Position numbers and translations under genes: made by a program
The notes under the pieces: model-generated
What the model was told of the DNA's origin: nothing
The model's input: only the letters and a program-made list of their open reading frames with translations
Databases searched by the model: none
NCBI RefSeq assembly: GCF_014653695.1
Contig: NZ_BNAR01000004.1
Coordinates: forward strand, 62,001 to 126,000
Direction: 5' to 3'
DNA: 64,000 bases
Origin: Lentzea cavernae
Lineage (GTDB): Bacteria > Actinomycetota > Actinomycetes > Mycobacteriales > Pseudonocardiaceae
Shown: in pieces, positions 7,684 to 15,215 of the stretch
How the letters are laid out: each line of letters opens with the position of its first letter
How positions within the stretch are numbered: position 1 is the first letter of the stretch

Positions 7684-8589
7684 ATGTCCGTCATCTCCCC
7701 CGCCGGTGCCACCATTCCGGACGTCACCCACCACGTGGCCGACGTCAACGGCACCCGGCTGCACTACGTCTCAGCCGGAACCCACGGCTCCCCCGTACTG
7801 CTGCTGCACGGGTGGCCCGAAACGTGGTGGGCGTTCCACAAGCTGATCCCCCTCCTCGCGCGCACGCACCGGGTCTTCGCCGTCGACCTGCGCGGGTTCG
7901 GCGACTCCGGCACCACGAGCGGCGACATCGACGCGGCCACCTACGTCGAGGACCTGCACCAGCTGATCGAGCACCTCGGAACCGGACCGGTCCACCTGTC
8001 CTGCCAGGACATCAGCGGCAACACCGGCTTCCGGCTCGCCGCGGCACACCCGGCCGACGTGCTCAGCCTGACCGCGGTGGAGACGACGCTGACCGGGTTC
8101 GGCCTGGAGAAGCTGGCCGACGTCGTCAACGGCGGTTCGTGGCACGTCGGCTTCCTCGGCGCCCCAGGCGTTCCGGAGCTGTTCCTGCCCGGCATCGAAC
8201 GGCGGATGATCGCCGACTGGGCCTACCCCCTCATGACGGCCACCGAGGGAGCCGTCACCGAGGCCGACCTCGACGAGTTCGTCCGCACCTACGCGCGCAC
8301 CGGCGGCTGGAGCGGCACCGCCGTCCTCTACCGCGACATCTTCGCCGGCAAGGACGCGATCAGGGCGCTGGCGACGTCGAGTCCCCTGTCCGTCCCGGTG
8401 CTCACCGTCGACGCGTCCGGCGTCTCCCTCACGGAGCAGACGTTCCGCGCCGTCGCCACTTCGGAGGTCACCTCGGTGCGGCTGCCGGAGGTCGGTCATC
8501 TCGTCGCACAGGAAGCGCCGGACGAACTCGCCGCGGTCATGCTGAAGTTCCTGGCGCGCGCCGAACCGCCGGCCGCGCACAGCAGCTGA
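7684..8589 (+). CDS. Alpha/beta hydrolase, epoxide hydrolase/dehalogenase-like
   Basis: The 301-residue protein contains the oxyanion-region motif LLLHGWPETWWAFHKL, VDLRGFGDSG, and an elbow CQDISGNTGFRLA in which the nucleophile position is Asp rather than Ser, as in epoxide hydrolases and haloalkane dehalogenases. The C-terminal VGHLVAQEAP supplies the catalytic His. The usual GHD elbow reads CQD here, which is a little unusual. A GGGACGG box precedes the ATG. It is controlled from a strong promoter covered by tandem MarR operators, so it is probably induced by a small hydrophobic or electrophilic compound; that is inference. Confidence 0.85.
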   Translation: MSVISPAGATIPDVTHHVADVNGTRLHYVSAGTHGSPVLLLHGWPETWWAFHKLIPLLARTHRVFAVDLRGFGDSGTTSGDIDAATYVEDLHQLIEHLGTGPVHLSCQDISGNTGFRLAAAHPADVLSLTAVETTLTGFGLEKLADVVNGGSWHVGFLGAPGVPELFLPGIERRMIADWAYPLMTATEGAVTEADLDEFVRTYARTGGWSGTAVLYRDIFAGKDAIRALATSSPLSVPVLTVDASGVSLTEQTFRAVATSEVTSVRLPEVGHLVAQEAPDELAAVMLKFLARAEPPAAHSS

Positions 8590-8719
8590 GCGGCATTCCG
8601 GCGACCGGGGAGATCCGCTCTCGCAATGTGGTCTCGGATGGGTGCGCGATTACCGGTCAGTTACCACCATGGGAGGACGAGTGGGGTGCTTGTGGGTGAA
8701 CCGCCCCTATCCTCGCTTT

Positions 8720-9079
8720 ATGATCTGCCCAAAATGCCAGCACGCCATGCACACCTTCGACCGGAACGGGATTCACCTCGAGCAGTGCGACAACTGCCGG
8801 GGCATCTACCTGGACAACGGCGAGCTGGAGCAGATTCTCCAGTCCTACCGCGCTCATCTGCAGTCCACCGAGTTCGGCCGGGCCTCCTCTCCCCAGTCGG
8901 CCCCACCGCCCTACCAGCCTGCGCCGATGTCGGCGCCGCACCACCCGGCACCGCCGTCCCACAAGAAGAAGGACGAATTCTGGGGCGACGACGACGACTT
9001 CTTCGGCGACAGCAGGGACTCTCGCGGAAAGAAGAAGAAAAAGGACAAGTGGGGATTCCTCGACGAGATCTTCGGCTGA
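8720..9079 (+). CDS. Zinc-ribbon (zf-TFIIB-type) protein with acidic/basic tail
   Basis: The 119-residue protein starts MICPKCQHAMHTFDRNG, then HLEQCDNCRGIYLDNGELEQI: two CxxC knuckles forming a zinc ribbon in the first 35 residues. A Pro/Ala-rich linker follows, then an acidic DDDDFF stretch, KKKKK, and the C-terminal WGFLDEIFG. The family is small, cytosolic and of unknown role. No ribosome site precedes the ATG, and a TATCCT hexamer ends 6 nt before it, which suggests a leaderless transcript. A GTG at 8681 with a GGAGG box 4 nt before it is the alternative start and would add 13 residues. Confidence 0.75.
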   Translation: MICPKCQHAMHTFDRNGIHLEQCDNCRGIYLDNGELEQILQSYRAHLQSTEFGRASSPQSAPPPYQPAPMSAPHHPAPPSHKKKDEFWGDDDDFFGDSRDSRGKKKKKDKWGFLDEIFG

Positions 9080-9346
9080 GCTCCTCCATTCTGCGGTTCT
9101 GACGAGCCCAGGAAACGCAGCGCTGGAATGACCCGGCGAGCGCTCGGATTGTCGTGACCCGGTCGGGGTGCGGCGCTCGCCGGGCCGTCCAGCCTGCGCC
9201 AGCGAATCCTCGGTGCGCGACCGCGTGCCTTGAACCGAGACAACTCCGGAGTTGCAGGTGTGTCGAGCCGAGAGACGCAAAGGAAAGCGCGAGCACCGCG
9301 CATGCGTTCGGGTTTCTTGTCAGCCCCTTTTAGAAGTGGACGTCAC

Positions 9347-10882
9347 ATGAACAGCCGGGCGGCGGCCTACGCGACCGTCTTCGTGTCGTGCCTCGCGCAG
9401 CTGATCGTCACGGTGGACATGACCGTGCTGTACCTGGCGGTGCCCGAGGTGACGGCCGACCTCGGCGCCTCCAACGTGTCGATGCTGTGGATCGTGGACA
9501 TCTACGGGTTCACGATGGCGGGCCTCCTGGTCACCATGGGCAACCTGGGCGACCGGGTGGGGCGGCGCAGGATGCTGGTGTTCGGTGTCGTCGCGTTCGC
9601 GGTGGCGTCCGTGCTGACGGCGTACGCGCCGACCGCCGAGCTGCTGATCGCCGCGCGGGCTTTGCTGGGCGTGGGAGGAGCGGCGATCCTGCCCGCGACG
9701 ACGTCGTTGTTGCGTGCCGTGTTCACCACGCAACGGGCTCGCACGGCCGCTGTGGGCGCCAGCGCGGGCTTCTCCGCGGCGGGTTTCGCGGTCGGCCCGA
9801 TCCTCGGCGGACTTCTGCTGAACGAGTTCTGGTGGGGCTCGGTGTTCCTGGTGAACGTCCCGATCGCCCTGCTGATCCTCGCCGCGGCCAAGTTCATCCC
9901 GGAGTCGCGTGCGCCGCAACGGCTGCGGCTGGACCTGGCCAGCGTGGTGCTGTCCATCGTCGGCATGGTCGCGCTGGTCTACACGATCAAGTCCATCTTC
10001 TTCGTGGGTCTGTGGCAGCCGGACGTGCTGAGCGCTCTGGTCGTGGGGGTTGTGACACTGGGGCTGTTCATGCGGCGCCAGCTGCGGCTGCCCGTTCCTC
10101 TGATCGACCTGAGGTTGTTCCGCAGCCGGGAGTTCACCGCGTCCGTGGGGTCGAACCTGATCGCGGTGTTCACCCTGTCGGCGTTCGGTTTCATCATCAG
10201 CCAGTACTTCCAGCTGGTCCGCGAGTGGGCACCGTTGAAGGCGGGACTCGCCTACGTGCCGGGCGCGCTGGCCGCCGTGCTGGCGGGCGGTGTGTTCGCC
10301 GCGACGGCGATCAACAGGATCGGCCGCGGGTACGCGGTCGCGCTGGGGCTGGTCCTCGCCGCGATCGGTTTCGGCATGCTCGGCTTCGTGCAGGCGCACT
10401 CGCCGTACACCCTGGTCGTCCTCGCGCAGGTCGCGGTCGGTGCGGGCGCGGGTCTCACCCTGACGGTCACCGGTGACACGATCCTCGGCACCGTGCCGCG
10501 AGATCGTGCCGGCGGGGCCGCGGCGATCTCGGTCACCGCGTACGAGCTGGGTGGTGCGCTCGGGATCGCCATCATCGGCAGCGTTCTCTCCGCGATGTAC
10601 CGCGCGCAGCTCGTCGTGCCCCTGGGCGTCCCGCAGGCGAGCGTCGAACAGGCCCGGGAGTCGTTGAGCGCGGCCGTCGCCAGCGGTCTGCCGGAGCCGG
10701 CCGCCTCAGCGCTGCAGGCCGCCGCCATCGAGGCGTACCTCGGCGGAATCCGGACGAGCATGATCTTCAGCGCCGCCCTCACGGTCCTCCTCGCCCTCGT
10801 CGTGCTGAGGTTCCTGCGCGGCGTTCCCAAGGTCATCGAAGAGGAACCGGTGCGCGAGCAGGACCCCGCGCTCGGCACCTGA
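9347..10882 (+). CDS. MFS drug:H+ antiporter, 14-helix DHA2 type
   Basis: The 511-residue membrane protein has about 14 hydrophobic segments. TM1 contains the DHA2-type VDMTVLYLAVP, and the loop after TM2 has GNLGDRVGRRRML, the MFS motif A. GFAVGPILGGLLL near residue 150 is the antiporter motif C. This places it with the QacA/SmvA/LfrA group of multidrug exporters. A TetR-type gene follows by 46 nt and is probably its regulator. Because it lies a few kb from the polyketide genes, export or self-resistance for the product is possible but not shown. Confidence 0.9.
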   Translation: MNSRAAAYATVFVSCLAQLIVTVDMTVLYLAVPEVTADLGASNVSMLWIVDIYGFTMAGLLVTMGNLGDRVGRRRMLVFGVVAFAVASVLTAYAPTAELLIAARALLGVGGAAILPATTSLLRAVFTTQRARTAAVGASAGFSAAGFAVGPILGGLLLNEFWWGSVFLVNVPIALLILAAAKFIPESRAPQRLRLDLASVVLSIVGMVALVYTIKSIFFVGLWQPDVLSALVVGVVTLGLFMRRQLRLPVPLIDLRLFRSREFTASVGSNLIAVFTLSAFGFIISQYFQLVREWAPLKAGLAYVPGALAAVLAGGVFAATAINRIGRGYAVALGLVLAAIGFGMLGFVQAHSPYTLVVLAQVAVGAGAGLTLTVTGDTILGTVPRDRAGGAAAISVTAYELGGALGIAIIGSVLSAMYRAQLVVPLGVPQASVEQARESLSAAVASGLPEPAASALQAAAIEAYLGGIRTSMIFSAALTVLLALVVLRFLRGVPKVIEEEPVREQDPALGT

Positions 10883-10928
10883 ACAGTCTCGTGAAGAAGC
10901 CGGACAGCCCTGCGGCGCAAGGGAGAAC

Positions 10929-11552
10929 ATGCCGAAGATAGTGATTCCGGGAGAGCGGCGGAAGGTCGTCGCCGATGCCGCCGTGCGGATCATGATCCGC
11001 GCGGGTGTCGAAGGCGCGTCGCTGCGCAACCTCGCGGACGAGACCGGACTCTCCATCGGAGCCATCCGGCACTACTTCGAGAGCCACGACGACCTGGCGG
11101 TCTTCACGATGCGCGAGCTCGGCCGGCGCATCAGGCAGCGAGTGGCCACCCGCTTCGACCAGCTGCCCGCGGGCGGCCTCGGCAGCACCGCCCTGGTCTC
11201 CGACCTGCTGGCCGAGCTGCTCCCCCTCGACCGGGCGCGCCGCGAGGACATGACCGTGTGGCTGGCGTTCGTCGTCGCCGCGCGGACTCAGCCGACGCTG
11301 CACGTGGTCGCGGACGAACACCACGAGCACACGCGCTGGTTGATCACCAGGATCCTCGGGCGGGCCGTCGACCACGGCGGCCTGCCCGAGGACTTGGACC
11401 TCGGCATCGAGTGCTTCCGGCTGTGCGCGCTGCTGGACGGACTGACCATGCAGGCGGTGCTGCACCCGCAGCCCGCGACGCCGGACCTCGTGGAGGTCCT
11501 CCGGCGGACCGTGCACTCGCTGACCACGCAGACCCGTTCCACCGACAGCTGA
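10929..11552 (+). CDS. TetR-family regulator (BetI_C-type)
   Basis: The 207-residue protein has an HTH (VEGASLRNLADETGLSIGAI, then RHYFESHDDL) and a ligand domain with VWLAFVVAARTQPTL and CFRLCALLDGLTMQAVLHP, characteristic of the BetI-like C-terminal family. AAGGGAG precedes the ATG. It is downstream of and probably co-transcribed with the MFS pump, which is unusual for a repressor but common for DHA2 pumps. A strong hairpin follows 5 nt after its stop. Confidence 0.9.
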   Translation: MPKIVIPGERRKVVADAAVRIMIRAGVEGASLRNLADETGLSIGAIRHYFESHDDLAVFTMRELGRRIRQRVATRFDQLPAGGLGSTALVSDLLAELLPLDRARREDMTVWLAFVVAARTQPTLHVVADEHHEHTRWLITRILGRAVDHGGLPEDLDLGIECFRLCALLDGLTMQAVLHPQPATPDLVEVLRRTVHSLTTQTRSTDS

Positions 11553-11557
11553 AGAAA

Positions 11558-11590
11558 CCTCTGCCCAGCCGCGGGACGGCTGGGCAGAGG
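11558..11590. terminator. Stem-loop terminator after the MFS-TetR pair
   Basis: CCTCTGCCCAGCC and GGCTGGGCAGAGG form a perfect 13-bp stem with a 7-nt loop immediately after the TetR stop codon. Confidence 0.8.
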
Positions 11591-11618
11591 CATGTCCGCT
11601 CGTGGTCGTGCGGGCACA

Positions 11619-11660
11619 GCGCAACGCCGGGCCGCAACGGGAAGCGGCCCGGCGTTGCGC
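11619..11660. terminator. Second stem-loop, for the opposing SARP gene
   Basis: GCGCAACGCCGGGCCGC and its exact complement form a 17-bp perfect stem with an 8-nt loop, 11 nt beyond the stop of the leftward SARP gene. With the hairpin at 11558 it makes a back-to-back terminator pair between convergent units. Confidence 0.82.
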
Positions 11661-11671
11661 GTGCGGCTGGA

Positions 11672-14227
11672 TCATCCGGCCCGGCGGCCGGTGAGGTCGA
11701 GCGCCAGCTGGTTGAGCCACGCCCGCGCCCGTTCCTGCTTCGACGCCCTCTCGGCGCGGGGGATCTGGTCGGCGACGACGTCGCGCACGAGCAGGTGCCG
11801 GAACCCGTACTCGATCTCGCCGGTCTCGCTGTTGCGGCCCTGGCGGCGCAGGAAGTCCCGCTGTTCCAGCAGCTCCAGCGCCTTGGCGACCTCGAAGGCG
11901 TCGCGCCGGCCCGTCGCGGCCACCGAGCTGGGCGACACGAGGTCACCGGTGAGCGCGGCGTCCTGCAGAACCGCCTTCACCTCGATCGGCAACGAGTCGA
12001 GCTGGGTGGTCAGCACCCCTCGGACCGAAGGCGGCACCGGCAGCGAGGTGTCGTTCTGCAGACATGGCGTGCGCGGGTCCGCCACCATGCCGGCGTACTC
12101 GGTGGCGAACAGCGGGTTGCCGCTGGCGCACGACACGAGCGCCTGCCACAGTTCGGACGACAACTCCCGTGCCTGCAGCAGCGAGTTGAGCAGTTGGCGG
12201 GTTCCGTTGTGGGACAACGGCTCCAGGCTGATCGTGGTCGCGTTGCGCTTGCCGCCGAACCACGAGGGCCGGCGCTGCAGCAGTTCCGGTCGCGCGGTCG
12301 CGATCACCAGCAACGGCACGGAACCGGCCTGTTCGCTCAGTTCCTCCACGAAGTCGAGCACCACGTCGTTGGCCCAGTGCACGTCCTCCAGCAGCACGAT
12401 CAGCGGTTCGGACTCCGCGACCTCCTCCAGGAACCGCCGCCACGCCGGGAAGTCCGGCCGCACCTCGGCGCCGGGGTCGGCCAGGCAGGCCAGGCTCGCG
12501 TGCAGCCGGTCCGCGAGCTCACCGGCGCCGACCAGCCTCACGAGGTCGGCGCGCAGGGTCGGGAAGGAGGAGAACTCACTCACGACGTCGGTCAACGGCC
12601 CGTAGCCGTCATCGTCGCCGAAAGCCGTCGCGGTGCCGCGGAAAGCGGTCGTACGGGAGGACGCGAGCTCGTTGACGAGCCGCGTCTTGCCCATGCCCGC
12701 CTCGCCGAGCACGGTGACGAAGTGCGGGCGCCGGCGCGTGCGCACCTCCTCGAGAAGCCCTTGCAGCACCAGCAACTCGCGCTCGCGCTCCACGAACGGC
12801 ACCTCGGCCTGCACGCGGCGGGCCGCACCACGCCGCGGCGTGCACGAGATCGCCTGCCAGCCACCGGTCGGGGCGCCGTCGGCCTCCCAGACCACGGAAT
12901 CGGCGGCGTCACGGGTCGAGGTGCACGCACGCACCGCGCCCAGTGGCGCCAACGCCATGAGCTGACGGCACTGGTCGAGCAGGACACCGCTGGCGGTGGG
13001 CACACCCGACGAAGGCAGGCGCACGAGCGCATCGCCGGTCGCCACACCGATCTGCACCTCGGCGACGGCGTCGAGCCGGTCGCGGATGGTGACGGACGCA
13101 CGCACCGCGCGATCAGCGTCGTCCTCGGCGGTCTTGGGCACGCCGAACAGGGCGAGGAACACGGATCCGATGCTTCCGCCGACGACACCGCCCAGACGGG
13201 ACACCTCGGCGGAGACGACGGACGCGACCTCCTGGTGCACCGCGTCGACGTCCTCCGGGTCACCGTCGCCGGTCGCGAGACCGAGCTGGGCGGACACCAT
13301 CACGACGCTCACGAGCTTGCGCTCCGTCGTCGCGAGGTCCGCGTCCGCGACGACCGCCGCGGCGACGGGCTCCGCGGCGGGCCTCGTGATCACGACGGGC
13401 GCGCGCACCGGAGCGGGGTCCTGGCCGACGGCGAGCAGGTGCCGGCGTTGCACCGACGGCGGAAGGTCCAGCGTGGGCGCGTGGTCGAGGATCGCGCGCT
13501 CGAGCTCCTGCAGGTCGCGTCCTGGTTCGAGACCGAGTTCCGCCACCAGCGCCGCCCTGGTGCGGCGGTAGACGCTCAGCGCGTCCACCTGCCTGCCGCA
13601 CCGGTACAGCGCGAGCATCAACTGGCCGCCCAGCCGTTCGCGGTACGGCTCCAGCTCGACCAGGGACTCGAGCTCGCCGATGATCTCCCCGTGCCTGCCG
13701 CAGGCGAGCTCCGCCTCGAAGCAGTCCTCCTGCACCGCGAGCTTCCAGTCCTTGATGGCGGTCAGCTCCGGCCAGTTGATCCCGGTCTCGGCGAGATCCG
13801 CGAGCACCGGTCCGCGCCACAGGCCCAGCGCACCGCGGAGCACCTTCGCGGCGGCGGGCCAGTTGCCCGCGGCGAGCTCACCCCTCCCCTGTTCGGCCAG
13901 CTGCTGGAAGCGCGACAGGTCGAGGGAGTTCTGGTCCACGCGCAGCAGGTACCCCGGCGCGTGGGTCAGCAGCATCGGGGCCCCGTCGGGGTTGCCGCCG
14001 TGCGACGTGAGAACGCCTCGCAGCCCTGAGACGGCGTTCTGCAGCATCTTGCGCGCCGTGGGCGGGACGTCCCGCGGCCACAACGCGTGGAGCAGCTTGC
14101 TCGTCGCCACCACTCGGTTGGACTGCAACAGCAGGAAGCCCAGAGCCGCGCGCTGCTTGACACCCCCCAGAGGCACGGGCAGGTCGCCGTCTAGAACTTC
14201 CAATGAGCCCAGCAGGTGGAATCGCAT
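11672..14227 (-). CDS. SARP activator with pseudo-cyclase and AAA ATPase domains
   Basis: The 851-residue protein begins with an OmpR-type winged helix (FHLLGSLEVLDGD, LHALWPRDVPPTARKMLQ) and a BTAD domain (HAPGYLLRVD to about residue 255). This is the SARP signature of pathway-specific antibiotic activators. Residues about 300-420 resemble a class III nucleotide cyclase (VSVVMVSAQL, GGSIGSVFLALFG, AEDDADRAVRASV, IGVATGD), but both metal-binding Asp positions are replaced (Ala/Gln and Ser), so it should be catalytically dead. An AAA/STAND ATPase follows with Walker A GEAGMGKTRL near residue 510 and Walker B PLIVLLEDVHWAND. The ATG is preceded by AAGGGGG. It lies 41 nt after the DTPWG-repeat gene, probably as one transcript, and is a candidate activator of the nearby PKS cluster. 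Confidence 0.9.
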   Translation of the reverse strand: MRFHLLGSLEVLDGDLPVPLGGVKQRAALGFLLLQSNRVVATSKLLHALWPRDVPPTARKMLQNAVSGLRGVLTSHGGNPDGAPMLLTHAPGYLLRVDQNSLDLSRFQQLAEQGRGELAAGNWPAAAKVLRGALGLWRGPVLADLAETGINWPELTAIKDWKLAVQEDCFEAELACGRHGEIIGELESLVELEPYRERLGGQLMLALYRCGRQVDALSVYRRTRAALVAELGLEPGRDLQELERAILDHAPTLDLPPSVQRRHLLAVGQDPAPVRAPVVITRPAAEPVAAAVVADADLATTERKLVSVVMVSAQLGLATGDGDPEDVDAVHQEVASVVSAEVSRLGGVVGGSIGSVFLALFGVPKTAEDDADRAVRASVTIRDRLDAVAEVQIGVATGDALVRLPSSGVPTASGVLLDQCRQLMALAPLGAVRACTSTRDAADSVVWEADGAPTGGWQAISCTPRRGAARRVQAEVPFVERERELLVLQGLLEEVRTRRRPHFVTVLGEAGMGKTRLVNELASSRTTAFRGTATAFGDDDGYGPLTDVVSEFSSFPTLRADLVRLVGAGELADRLHASLACLADPGAEVRPDFPAWRRFLEEVAESEPLIVLLEDVHWANDVVLDFVEELSEQAGSVPLLVIATARPELLQRRPSWFGGKRNATTISLEPLSHNGTRQLLNSLLQARELSSELWQALVSCASGNPLFATEYAGMVADPRTPCLQNDTSLPVPPSVRGVLTTQLDSLPIEVKAVLQDAALTGDLVSPSSVAATGRRDAFEVAKALELLEQRDFLRRQGRNSETGEIEYGFRHLLVRDVVADQIPRAERASKQERARAWLNQLALDLTGRRAG

Positions 14228-14268
14228 GGTTCTGCCCCCTTCTGTCGTCGTCGTGCGCGGTGGAGGGA

Positions 14269-14541
14269 TCAGCCCCAGGGGGTGTCGCCGCACCCCGAGT
14301 CACCGCCGGCCGGACGTCCGGAAGTCGGGCGGGAACGGCCCCACGGGGTGTCGTCGTCGCATGTGGCCGAACCCCAGGGCGTGTCACCGTCGGCCGCGGT
14401 GTGAGTGCGCGAGGCGTGGCACCCGTGGCCGTCACCCCGCCGGTCGTGGTCGGCCTGGGCGGTGCCGGTGAGGATGGTCATCGTCAGCACCGCGGGAACG
14501 GCGGCGAGAACCAGTGTGGCAGCGGTCGCCTTGCGGAACAT
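14269..14541 (-). CDS. Small secreted protein with three DTPWG repeats
   Basis: The 90-residue protein has a classical signal peptide (MFRKATAATLVLAAVPAV, then LTMTILTGTAQA, cleavage expected after AQA) and a mature part of about 60 residues. The mature part is hydrophilic, with three copies of DTPWG (GDTPWG, DDTPWG, GDTPWG; the last is the C-terminus) and three cysteines (HGC, ATC, SGC). The three repeats use different synonymous codons, so the peptide motif rather than the DNA seems conserved. GAGGAG lies 6 nt before the ATG, a strong ribosome site. I recognise no family. It precedes the SARP gene on the same strand, suggesting a signal, sensor or envelope role tied to that regulator; this is inference. 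Confidence 0.75.
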   Translation of the reverse strand: MFRKATAATLVLAAVPAVLTMTILTGTAQADHDRRGDGHGCHASRTHTAADGDTPWGSATCDDDTPWGRSRPTSGRPAGGDSGCGDTPWG

Positions 14542-14639
14542 GTCGGTCTCCTCGTGGTCGATCGGATCGCGGATCGAGTTGTTGGGCACCACCTCCGGCG
14601 GCGCTCGAGAACGAAGTTAGAAGTGCCGCCCATCGTCGT

Positions 14640-14667
14640 TCTATCGTTCGCGCCCAGCGCGTATCAA
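14640..14667 (-). promoter_or_regulatory. Candidate promoter for the DTPWG-SARP unit
   Basis: On the minus strand TTGATA (14667-14662) and GATAGA (14645-14640) are 16 nt apart, about 100 nt before the DTPWG-repeat start. This is a moderate consensus match only. Confidence 0.35.
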
Positions 14668-15031
14668 TTGGTCGTGATGGCGCAGTCGGCGAGCCGAGGA
14701 GACGCCCGGATAACTGACTCCCCAGTCAACCCGCTGCCGATGCCATGCCGTCGGACGCAATCGGAGGAATGCGTTGCGACACGCGCAATGACCGGGAAGT
14801 TCAGCGATCCGAACGAACGGCTCGCAGCGCTCCGTCCAGCGACGACGAGGCGTTCAGACCACCTGGCGACACAACGTGAGATCGCCATGAAGTTAGCCCC
14901 GGCAACGACGAGTTCGCGTTCGTGCACCCAAGTTAATCTGCGGTGACATCTTGGCGATGATCACGCCCAAGTGAGATGCGCGGTGAGGCCGGCGCATTTT
15001 GGTGGATCGCGTATTGATACACAAGAAGATC

Positions 15032-15059
15032 TTGACAGCTTTCCCCTCCGTGGTAACTT
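15032..15059 (+). promoter_or_regulatory. Candidate promoter for the AfsR-like SARP
   Basis: TTGACA (15032-15037) and TAACTT (15054-15059) are 16 nt apart. If used, the message has a leader of about 150 nt before the SARP start, long enough to carry regulation. Confidence 0.45.
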
Positions 15060-15215
15060 CGTAGAGGTCACACCCTGGATGCGAGGATCATTCACATCAC
15101 CTCCCACGGCGAGATGATCCCATCGGACAACTTCCGCGACAACGACTGTCTCGATCAGACCAAGAAGGCAATGCGGCCGACACGTTGTAGATAAAGGCAC
15201 GAGGGGTCGCCGATC

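Larger units (their letters stand above)
14542..15215. other. Intergenic region between the two SARP units
   Basis: This 674-bp region has lower GC than its surroundings and no convincing gene. It separates two divergent regulatory units, so it should hold both promoters. A leftward TTGATA/GATAGA pair and a rightward TTGACA/TAACTT pair are the best candidates. I see no perfect long repeat or recognisable SARP heptamer array by eye. Confidence 0.5.

Noticed and set aside
11258..14029. A 923-codon plus-strand frame opposite the SARP gene
   Set aside because: Antisense of a clear SARP-ATPase protein; low-complexity Arg/Gly/His translation.
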